From Labyrinthula sp. Ha (lineage: Eukaryota; Sar; Bigyra; Labyrinthulida; Labyrinthulaceae): a DNA stretch of 64,000 nt. Of the stretch, positions 54,971 to 64,000 are shown piece after piece (position 1 is the stretch's first letter; the number at the start of each line of letters is the position of its first letter). The notes beneath the pieces are model-generated. The model was not told where the DNA came from. It made no database searches and worked only from the letters and a program-made list of their open reading frames with translations. The stretch is taken from NCBI GenBank assembly GCA_015227615.1, contig JAALGZ010000022.1, positions 1 to 64,000 on the forward strand. The letters run 5' to 3'. Position numbers and translations under genes: made by a program.

Positions 54971-57900
54971 GACTAAGAATACAAAGATATAATAAGAAGT
55001 AAAATGAATACAGCAAAATGTTTTACTGTTTTTTTTTTTGTTTCTTACGGTTTCTTTATTATAGAGTTATTAATATATATATATATATATATTGAAATTT
55101 TATTCGATAAGAAACACTTCTCATTCTGGGATAATAACTATTAATTGTATACTTTGAATAAGTAAAATATAGTAACCTGTATTGAATACAATAAGAGATC
55201 CAAAGGCAACTTAGTAGAGATGATAAAGTCAGCAGTAAAGATTCAAGAAAGTTTTAGACAAGTGAGTGCTCTTCCGAAGTAAATGTCACTTTTGTTTGAA
55301 AAAAATAGCTTAAGGTGAAGAATGTACAGATTGAGCTCCTACTATTTAAACGGGGAAGATGGTATATAACCTATTGATATGAGTAAACATTTGCTTAGAA
55401 TTTCTAATGTATTTTTAATTTGAAATAATGCCTCTATTATGTTGTTAAGACTGTATTAGACTACATTTAACGAGGATATTGCTTCACTTTCTCCGTTTTA
55501 TTGCGAGGTAGAACCGAATAACCCTAAATAAAGCGTTTGCTTCAATGCACACAACAGAACTTTACTCAAAAAAATATATAGGAGTGTGAGCACTCGGTAT
55601 AAGCAAATATATACTATAATCTATTCATCATTTCTGAAAGTTTGCTTGTTAGAAGTGTTGGATGTTAGAGAGTTAAGAAAGGAAGAAAAAAGGGAGATAA
55701 ATAGGGACAAGCTTTGGTGATTGTTGGTTTCATCGGGTAAATCATATGTCTTGGGAGTGGATTTGGATTATGTTCGGATCTCACTAGCTCTTACAGCTTC
55801 ATTCAGAATTCATATGTTCGAAGAAGCATCTTTAAAAAATATCGAATTATTTAATGATTTGATTCAAATAGGTAGTAATAATTAAATCATGCAATATATA
55901 CTTCTTGCATAACCTACACTAGATGTTGAGATATCCTTTAACACCATTTTGTATGTATGAACTGTACTGGAAAGAAAAACTTTGTATAGCTTGAAAGAGG
56001 TTTGGGAACTCTTGATTTAGTTAGGTTACCTGTGAATATGTGCTGTAATCAGGTGACATTCTCCAATGCAATGAAAGATAAAATTCTTGTCTCATACCAA
56101 GGTGCAAATGTCAGGCAATACCAATTGTACTTATGATGCTGATACCAAATAAACCGGTAGTTTTTATAGGTAGCCAGGCAACTAATTATTCATTAAATAA
56201 CTCGAGATTCATAATGTTAGAATTAGTAGCTCTTTCGAGTCTCCTATATATCTACCACGAGACTTTCTTTCAAAGGGAAAACATAGTTATAAAAGTAACA
56301 CGAGCCATTACATTCGTTGTCTAATCCAATTTCATGTGAGAGCTTCACTGACTTAACTTTCTGATTGACGAAAAACGAAAACCAAGAAATTCACCATAGA
56401 AAGGGGGTATATCCTATATAATTAAAAGAAAATCAATTGAACTGTTAAGGAGGATTTAGATAGATAGGTTTTCTTCAATAAAGTACTAATATAATTTCAA
56501 AAATAAAGATCGCTGGAAAACATTGATCTAGTCGAATGAACATCTATTCTTATTTCTTTGGAATTTTGCCACAAAACCTACGCAAGTATATCCCAGTCAT
56601 AATCCAACAGAGAATATAAGTTCAACTTCACAATTGCATGATATTGATACTGTTAAATGAGAATTCTTGTAAAATCAGTAGTAAACAAGTTATCCAGATC
56701 CAGAAGACATGTACGCATCTTGTGCTGAAAGAAAATTAAAAATTTTGCATTGCATTATCTGTCATGTCTATCCTTCATGAATGAAGTAGTATACTTTATA
56801 CAGGAAGTGTAAGGTGATACTATTTATCCTTCTGAGATGGCATATATTAAAATTTTATACCTGAGATCTATGTTAACCCAACAACCTGAAACTTAGGGAG
56901 GATTCAGCAAGAGCTTTGTCAAGCTACAATTGTAGAGTCTTGGACTGAAAATAAGGCCAATAATAGTATTATACGCTCATGTAAAAAGGTTGAAACCATA
57001 AACCTACTCAACATGCTTTTTCAAACTTCTCTTAAAATTTTTAATATTAAGTCTGGCACCCAAAAGTTACCATAGGTTCATATATAAATATATTGTTTGT
57101 TTTGAGTAGATAATGAATTCATCCATATTATTAAATGAAAAGAAGATCTAAAGAGTAATACCTAGAATATAAAAAAAATATGGCATCTGATAGAATAGTG
57201 TAGTTATAACAAGAGGAGGCAGCTCAGAAAAGTGTTTTTTTCGAGGATATGGAAGATCCTCAATCTCAGAATTTATAGTGTCTTTTCTTAGATATTGTTA
57301 ATCCTGAATACTTTAAAGATGCTCTATTTCATAAATCTACATTGTGTTTTATACTCTTGCATTCTATAAAAGTCGGTTTTCAACATTAATGCAAATTTAT
57401 TGAGAGTTAATCATAATATCACATTTGCAATGTGCTGCATTTAACTTCAGACATCATTTTTGAATAGTATTAGTATTCCAATGGGAATATTATCCAAAGA
57501 TTCTGGTATGAATCCTAAAGTCCTTTACTTTCTTAGAGACGCTTCAATATTTCACTTTAACTCCCTAATGGTATAAAGTAATTAGACTAAGAACACATTA
57601 TCAACTAAAGTAGAAAAGATAAACATAGTTAGGACCTACTTTAGGGTGTATTCCATACTGGCTCTTACCTATGGGTATATGAATAAACAGAATGCACACA
57701 TTAGTAGTCAGTTGTATATATATTGCTTAGTTAAGGGAACCCTAAGTGAAAAGGAAATACAAAAATAAACTCACAAGTTATTCTATATTCCGCTGATAAT
57801 ACCTCAAGCAACACTATGTTTTGGGCATCAAACACAAGTATTTATCTAATTAAATCTAGGAAATAGATTCAAAATTATCTAAGCACTTACTGTTTACAAT

Positions 57901-58613
57901 AATGAACTAAAGAACTGATTTCATATAAAAGGAACTGGGGTTCTAGATCTGTTAAAGTAAAAACCTAGTCTTGTTAAGTCTAACTAGCCATCTATAAATT
58001 TCTTTGTATTCTATCTAATGTATGAAATAGACAAAGAGCATCATTACTTATGCAGGCATTATTATTGAGCTATAGTTACTATTCTAAAAAAGATATATAG
58101 AAGATAAAGAATTAATCATTAGCCTTTTTCTATATACCACAAGAATAAGCATGTTAGTTATAATATTGGTGTATCAAATAAAACTGGAAGGTTAAACTAA
58201 GAGGAAGGTCAAGTAATAATAAAATCAGGTATAAGATTTTCCATTTGCTTTTGGAAAGTTTCTGCTACTCTTATAGGTATGAATAATATGCAACAGAATA
58301 GTACAGTGTCATTTTATCAACAGTAAGATTATTGTCTTTAAAGGCTTAGACTAATATTTTCGTCACTGCATTTACTGCGACTAAATGGAACAAGAGAGGA
58401 TTATACTATTTCTTTTCTGTTTTCTAAATACTATATCCTTGTTCAGAAGAAAAAAGGAGATCAAATGTATTTGTTGATAAGGAATGAAAAATAAGCACAT
58501 ATACTTTTTTCATTAACAACTTTCCTTAGTAAATTGTTTCTCTCCTATAGTAAGATATATAATACTACTTTCCAAATTAAGAGTTAAATACAAGAAACCA
58601 AATAACTTTTCCC
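54971..58613. other. Gene-free spacer
   Basis: These 3.6 kb hold no gene, repeat or RNA that I can recognise apart from a short (AT)n run near 55072-55092. The longest open frame (63 codons near 56133) has no features. Confidence 0.5.
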
Positions 58614-59411
58614 TTAGTTCGCAACTACATGAACTAAAGCAACAATACAAGCAAGAACCACATTCATTCCAACTGTAACCAATCCAGCTGCAGCACCGTT
58701 GTTTTCATATTCTTCATCCCCATCATCATCAACCTCGTATTCAATATCAACATATTCATATTCAATATCGACATATTCATATTCTGTATCCTCTTCAGTA
58801 TCTTCATCAACTTCCTCATCTTGTTCATCAGTTTCTTCATATTCACTCTCTTCATACTCAATTTCTTCCTCAGTATCCTCATCAACATTCTCCTCTTCAG
58901 TTACAGTAACTTCATTGAATATTTCACAAATATTATCAGTTTCTAATTGACATCCGAAAAGTTCAACTGAAGTACCAAGAAGCTCAATTACAAGATCTGT
59001 ATTTTCTTCACAGAAGGTTTCTTCACAGCTGAAACCACAGAAAGCTAACTTTGATATGGTGTCAAAAAACTCTGAAGTACATAAACCAGGTTCACCGAGA
59101 AGTTCAACCAGTTGTTCATTTTTTTCCTCAACAGAAAGTTCATACCCAAATACAATTTCCAAAAACTCACTTAGCTCATCAGCAGTAAGTTCAGAAATAA
59201 TATCACTGAAGAACTCCGAAAAGGGAGAAAGACATTCCAATACCTCTTCATATTCTTCAACAAATTCACAAGTTTGTTTCATAGAACTTAATGCAGGATT
59301 TTGAGTTACCATAGAACCTAAACTTGTTATAATTTGTTCTGCAATTAGTTCTCTTGATCCTAGTTTTGATACAACCATAGGAATAAACGCTATAAAATAT
59401 TGAAACTTCAT
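58614..59411 (-). CDS. Eight-cysteine secreted-family protein G, with long acidic repeat linker
   Basis: This 265-residue protein is the largest member. It has a signal peptide (MKFQYFIAFIPMVVS), all eight family cysteines (QTC, LEC, GLC, AFC, FSC, TFC, FGC, NIC) and the core LLGEPGLCTSEFFDTIS. It then has an acidic linker of about 70 residues, rich in Glu, Asp and Tyr, that includes two copies of a 7-residue unit (VDIEYEY) and EEDTEYE-like units. A hydrophobic GPI-like tail (VGMNVVLACIVALVHVVA) ends it. The Tyr-Glu pattern could be sulfated in the secretory route, which is speculation. Its upstream region shares AACTCTTCCTTTCAA with member D. No introns. Confidence 0.83.
   Translation of the reverse strand: MKFQYFIAFIPMVVSKLGSRELIAEQIITSLGSMVTQNPALSSMKQTCEFVEEYEEVLECLSPFSEFFSDIISELTADELSEFLEIVFGYELSVEEKNEQLVELLGEPGLCTSEFFDTISKLAFCGFSCEETFCEENTDLVIELLGTSVELFGCQLETDNICEIFNEVTVTEEENVDEDTEEEIEYEESEYEETDEQDEEVDEDTEEDTEYEYVDIEYEYVDIEYEVDDDGDEEYENNGAAAGLVTVGMNVVLACIVALVHVVAN
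58739..58786 (-). repeat. 21-nt tandem repeat inside gene G
   Basis: Two full 21-nt units differing at one base, plus a partial third, encode the VDIEYEY repeats of the acidic linker. The repeat keeps the reading frame. Confidence 0.85.
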
Positions 59412-60065
59412 TCTTTTTCTTTTATTGTTTGGTATTGTTTCTGTAATTTAATTTAAAAATATTTTTCATCGACTTTATCTTGAAAGGAAGAGTTTACTTT
59501 AGTCCTGTCTTTTTGATCTTATCTAGCTATATATTTATTGTTCCATTTATCTTGTCTTGTTTCAAATATACAACTTGCTTAATAAGAACCAACTTTTCTT
59601 CTTGGGCTTAGAAATGTGACATAAAATATGGAACAGAAATACTAAAAGAATCCCTTTTATATCAGTAAACTGTTCTAAATGATATGAAAGTTTTCTTCAT
59701 GGGTAATTCTAATAAGAAATACGATTCCTTACTTTCAGAAGAGTTTAGTTTGAACATTGTTTCTTATCGAAAGATTATTGAGTTTCGTGAAAGTAATGAA
59801 TATTCTTTCAAGACAAGAATTCAAAATTTCTCGGTTCTCGTTTTCGAGAAAAAGAATACTAAAATAAATAAGCTAAAAAGAACCAATATTAGTATATCTT
59901 AGAACTATAAAGTCGAAAACACGGATAATGTTTTTTTTTCATGGAATATTTCTATTTCTTTCAAAGAAATTTCAGTGAACCTTCTAAAACGAACCAATAT
60001 TAAATTTCATTCCGTATTAAACTTAGAATATTTAGACCACTTAAATCTTATTCCTAGATCTAAGC
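59412..60065. other. Spacer between members G and H
   Basis: It contains a 72-codon plus-strand frame (59684-59902, ATG start, Lys/Ser-rich) that I do not recognise and regard as doubtful. The minus-strand part next to gene G holds the AACTCTTCCTTTCAA motif. Confidence 0.4.
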
Positions 60066-60578
60066 TCAATTTATTCCAAATCCCAGTAGAGTAATCAATA
60101 TTACGAATATATTTGGATTTATTTTTTTGGCTGAACCTGTAATATCTTGAAAATCCTCACATACATTTCTCGCTTCAACTTCACAACCAAATCTTGCAGC
60201 TTCATCAATCAACAAACTTTCCACAAAATCCTGATTGGCCTCACAGAACCCATCTTCACAAACCAATCCACAAAAGGCAGGAAAATGAATAGTTTCAAAT
60301 AACTCTGGAACACATAATCCAGGTTCACCAAGAAGATCTATTAATTGTTCTGACTTGTCTTCAAGTGAAAGCTCTTCATTAAAAACAATATCTCGTATTA
60401 AATTCTCAACTTCTAATGATACTTGACTGAGAAAATCTTCAACAGCATCATTAAAAGGACCAAGGCATTGAAAAAAATCTTCGTATTCATCTACACTTTC
60501 ACACTCTTGACGGAGAGCTGCAACTCCCGGATTACTCACAATTATATCATGAAAGGTTCTTGCTACTTCGTTCACCAT
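60066..60578 (-). CDS. Eight-cysteine secreted-family protein H, leader lost
   Basis: This 170-codon frame starts at an internal Met (MVNEVARTFHDIIVSNPG) that aligns about 25 residues inside the other members. All eight cysteines (QEC, FQC, GLC, AFC, LVC, GFC, FGC, NVC), the core LLGEPGLCVPELFETI and a hydrophobic tail (IFVILITLLGFGIN) remain. Directly upstream (60579-60644) the family's leader is still recognisable in the same frame (KFNIFSTYLL, then VFSIINDRKI), but its start codon is TTT and a TAG interrupts it. So it either makes a leaderless, non-secreted protein or is an early pseudogene. A 5' exon joined by a very short intron is a third option, but no other member has one. Confidence 0.65.
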   Translation of the reverse strand: MVNEVARTFHDIIVSNPGVAALRQECESVDEYEDFFQCLGPFNDAVEDFLSQVSLEVENLIRDIVFNEELSLEDKSEQLIDLLGEPGLCVPELFETIHFPAFCGLVCEDGFCEANQDFVESLLIDEAARFGCEVEARNVCEDFQDITGSAKKINPNIFVILITLLGFGIN

Positions 60579-60644
60579 AATTTTTCTATCGTTTATAATT
60601 GAAAATACCTATAGCAAGTAAGTTGAGAAGATATTGAACTTAAA

Positions 60645-61129
60645 TTATGTTCTTTTTGTTTCTTCTTAAATCGGTTTTGGTTTGAATCTATGAGTTAGCT
60701 TTAAATAGGGGACATAGAAGAAATTCACAGCTATTCTTAAATCTTGACATTTAAAACTTTATTCCCGGAGACAATATTATATGTGTTCTATTTTTAGGAC
60801 AAACTTTTATTCTTACAGTTGTTCGCATAGAAAAATATTTATTACAGAAAAATGTGTAAATGTCCACTCTTGACAATTATAAAAAACAAGACGAGACCAT
60901 TTTTCTAACCTATCTATCGAGAAAATGACAAGATTTACAGCAGTTTCATCTATCTATATCCATCCCGAGTTTCTCGTAAAGTCTCGAATCGTGACTTCGG
61001 GTACTTTAGCCTTTTACCGTAGATGAAATAGATCGAATTTTCAACCATAAGATGACGAAAAAGTCCATAATGAAAAAGTTAAAGAAAATTCTTAAATAAT
61101 ATTTGGTTTTATAGACGAATTAACTTCTT
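60645..61129. other. Gene-free spacer
   Basis: AT-rich with some ATCTAT-type simple sequence. No gene recognised. Confidence 0.45.
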
Positions 61130-61400
61130 TTTCCCGTCTTGAGCTCTTCTACTGATTTAGTTTCTGCCAGAAAGTTCAAAGTTACAGTTTCAAGTTCCTT
61201 TTATATCAAGTTCTTAGTTCTTAGTTCAACGACTCTTATTTTTCAATATAACTATACTACACTAAGTTTGTATCACGACCGTTATTTCATCATTCCACGT
61301 CATCACTTTAAATATAGCAATTCTCAAAATACAAATCTCAACTTCCAAATAAACTTTGTTAACAAAACATTCCTTCACACGACCAAGTAAACACAACAAT
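61130..61400 (-). repeat. Probable old LTR relic of the gypsy-type family
   Basis: The block CATTCCACGTCATCACTTTA (about 61292-61311) matches the reverse complement of the solo LTR at 40404-40842 over about 20 bases, and the LTR at 4733-5178 more loosely. Upstream T/C-rich sequence resembles the same LTR region. The ends and target duplication could not be defined, so extent is approximate. Confidence 0.4.
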
Positions 61401-64000
61401 GACTTGAATATATATAAATGTATGGTGCTATATTTTAAGAAAACAATAAATGAAAAGAAGTAGTTTTATAAGTTATATAGTACAAAGACCAAGGGGTTAT
61501 GACATCAGTAACTATTTTTCCTCAGAAAATGTTTCCAAGCATTTTTTTTTATTTTGGAAAAATAGAAAATAGATATTAATAAAGGATAGAGAAAATTTAT
61601 TGTAGTGGAAAAAGGAAACATTGAAAGAGCAAATTAACTAGTTTAAATAATATTTTGTTAGTAAGAGGTGTTATCAAGTATTTCTTACAATAATGTTATA
61701 TTTCAAACCATGATCATAGAATTCGTATTAATGCTCAAGGCTCTTCGTTTAATGTCTGTGCAGTAGCGTTAATGAGTTTAATGTAAATATATTACAGTTC
61801 TTATACAGCCATAATTGAATTATAATGAAGAGATACTTGTGGTTTGCATTTCTTAACTTTACTTCAATGGTAATTATGATGTCATTCAAACTCTTATTTC
61901 TTCCTGTAAAAGACTGTTAATAGAGAATAAACTATGGAAAACGGATTTAGTTCTTATTTTATGATAGTATGCCAGGTAGAAACCTCGCTTTAAAACTATG
62001 CAAAAGTACCTGAAAGAGGATACCAGGCCTTTAGTTCAATACCTTCGAGGAGTTCTCCTTCGATTGATACAGATACCTGAGTGCATCTTTAATCTTCGTC
62101 GGTAAATTTTTTGGTCATTTAATTTAGTTGTTTCGAAGTTCATGTTAACTCTCAGCTGGATGTCGTCTGGAAATAGTTGCAAAGTATTTCAATATTCCCA
62201 CAATTTGCTGATCCAACTTTCTATCAAACAGTGGCTTCTCTCTAGCTATATCCGCCCCATTCTCATCTTAGCTTGCTCCAATACGCTATATATTATCTAC
62301 CTTGAACTTTTTAGATACCTTCTCAATTATCTCTACTTTAATTGTTGTGATAGAGCCCTCATCAACCTTCTATATCTTCAATATATTGAAGATTTCAAGC
62401 TGAAGAAAAATTACCATTATAAACTCCTTATTCATCTGTCTTTCTGTAAATTGTTCTTCTTTCTTATCTATGTGTAAAAATTATCTACATAAAAAGTATA
62501 TTAAATTTTCCTATTCAGAAATTTCCTTGCGCTTTAAGAAGAACGTCTTTCCAATACTATTGCTTGTAATTCACAGAATTTGAAGACTTTGGTTGCAGTC
62601 TGATGCCAAATCAGAGGTGTTTCTCACTATTCATAGAATGGTGTTACTGTTTTCTAGACTATTGGTATTTCCTTCATCTCAAAAATTTCGCTGAGCAGTT
62701 CGCCTATTACATCCTCTGGCAAAGTTCCATAGACAAGTGTACTTGCCACATTTAGTTAATTGATTTCAGTTTTCATATCTATTTAACACGTGACAAATAA
62801 TCTATTTTACAAATTCAATATCATGATTGAATCTACTACTACCAGCCCGGGCACATTAGTCTTTTCAAAGTCAACTTCTTGTCTATTCTCACCTCAATAG
62901 CACACTTTCCGTAAACTGGTGTTTTGTTTTTGAATAACTCACTAATAGATATCACTTCAGTATCCAATGGGCGATGAAGTATTTCAAAAATTTCAACATT
63001 TTCTAAACTTTTTACTTCTTTCATATAAACTTTAGACAACTTTTTTGAATCCTATCATCCGTATACCTGTATGTAGATTTGTGAAATTTAAAATTCTCTG
63101 CGCCAATATCAAGGCTATTTATTACTGATTAACACTGCCTTGAAGCAGTCTATATATTTCTGCTATTTACCAAAGTAAAGCAAAAATTATTTTAGATAAT
63201 ATATAGCTCACTTCTTCTTAATTAGGTCACAGTGGGATGGATTATATCCATTATTTAAGTTTATTGGAAATCCTCAATGCAATTTTAGCTAAGATTATTG
63301 TTCGCGTGCATCGTCTCCAAATATTTAAGCATCAACGAAAACTTCTTATATTAAATACCAAATCATACTTCTGCACGGGGTGTATAGTATACACCCCAGT
63401 ATATTTAGCATTCGTTAATTTAAATTCTTTTGGGGATTATATCAAGTGTTAAATGCATCGAAGAGCTTCTGGTGAAGCAAAAAACACCAAAGTGCTCTGT
63501 TGCTGGGGCACCTATTTAATTGAACTAGTTAAATATTTTCTTGCTCGAAATTAACCCATTTCTCTTAGTTTTGATTACTTTCAAAGAACAATTTCGTATA
63601 TTGATATATTCTTATTATGACTTTTTGACTATGTTAAGGACATAAATACTACATGTTGCAGCCTATAAAAGCAAGAACAATGGCACAACTAAACCAGATA
63701 AAGTGGCATAAACCAATAAAAAGCAATACTTCTCTTGTATCTTTCAACTTTCCTGATTTCACTGGGGGTATGCAGAGTAGAACTTTTCAGTTTCATTCCT
63801 TTGAATTTTTTGAACTCAAACGGCTTAGAGAGTTCAGACCTATTTATCCAGAAAAACACATATTTCCTTTCTGTGGAATTAGTTTTTTATGTTTATTGAA
63901 TGGTCTTGAGTTTTCTCGCTATGCTCAATTTGTCTATAGTTAGCTCTTTAGGGAAAAATCATAAAAATGGCTCATAATGTCCAATCAATGCTTGAATTAG
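61401..64000. other. No convincing gene to the right edge
   Basis: Several short frames occur. A minus-strand stretch near 62660-63040 gives protein-like pieces (GTLPEDVIGELLSEIFEMKE; KTPVYGKCAIEVRI) that could be an old retroelement or gene relic, but I cannot assign it. A 96-codon frame at 63653-63943 is unsupported. Confidence 0.4.

Noticed and set aside
58699-58950. Ser/Tyr-rich plus-strand frame opposite gene G
   Set aside because: It is the antisense reading of the acidic repeat linker.
59684-59902. 72-codon frame between members G and H
   Set aside because: No recognised motif or homologue in the window; kept only as a note in the spacer entry.
62142-62477. 111-codon plus-strand frame rich in Leu, Ile and Tyr
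   Set aside because: It has no domain pattern and lies in a stretch that may be an old repeat; not enough support for a gene.
63653-63943. 96-codon frame at the right edge
   Set aside because: ATG start but no recognisable motif, isolated, and no compact neighbour.
1-64000. CRISPR arrays, rRNA genes, intact tRNA genes, bacterial operons
   Set aside because: No regularly spaced repeats, no rRNA-like conserved blocks and no complete cloverleaf seen; genes are eukaryotic in type with spliceosomal introns.

Overview
The window is AT-rich nuclear DNA from a microbial eukaryote. A stramenopile or other SAR-type protist is the best guess. The evidence is an intronless-to-intron-poor gene style, a secreted EGF-like protein of the CPNxC / WDADKIYGC / YDCSL type that I associate with oomycetes, diatoms and relatives, a fused cytosolic enzyme for the last steps of Phe/Tyr synthesis, both Ty3/gypsy-type and Ty1/copia-type LTR elements, and spliceosomal introns of only 29-30 nt. 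The lineage is an inference, and I could not run any search.

Layout. 1-5178: a broken Ty3/gypsy-type element on the minus strand, running off the left edge. 5179-7650: a start-less copy of a secreted-protein gene, a copia solo LTR and a decayed paralogue. 7.65-13.9 kb: a desert. 13.9-16.7 kb: a compact housekeeping cluster (family 16 methyltransferase, coiled-coil protein, eIF4B-like RRM protein, ESCO/Eco1 cohesin acetyltransferase). 16.7-20.7 kb: a desert with one GC-richer tRNA-like patch. 20.7-22.6 kb: a solo LTR, a divergent member of the secreted family and a membrane protein. 24.9-29.7 kb: a second compact cluster (single-pass membrane protein, MED6, a TauE/SafE-type transporter, a large EGF-like secreted protein, a small membrane protein) with overlapping or nearly touching ends. 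29.7-37 kb: mostly empty, with one doubtful short gene and a solo LTR. 37.0-39.9 kb: a prephenate dehydratase / TyrA dehydrogenase / aminotransferase fusion. 40.0-44.3 kb: an orphan exon-like fragment, a gypsy-type solo LTR, a decayed integrase remnant and a truncated secreted-family gene. 44.5-49.4 kb: three secreted-family genes on the minus strand. 49.9-55.0 kb: an apparently whole, very young copia element with near-identical 300-bp LTRs. 58.6-60.6 kb: two more secreted-family genes. 60.6-64 kb: a probable LTR relic and nothing else convincing.

The main discovery candidate is the secreted family: nine loci in 64 kb (five intact, one with its leader lost, one with its start codon lost, one truncated, one badly decayed). 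Each protein has a signal peptide, a domain with eight cysteines in a fixed spacing, a conserved core around GEPGFCTPEF, sometimes an acidic repeat linker, and a hydrophobic C-terminus that looks like a GPI-attachment signal. I do not recognise the family. Its members lie only in the gene-poor, transposon-rich stretches, while housekeeping genes are packed into two tight islands whose starts share a CCGTT-type motif. This resembles the two-compartment layout of oomycete effector genomes. The second notable feature is the 29-30 nt introns, three of which restore the frame of two conserved proteins exactly.
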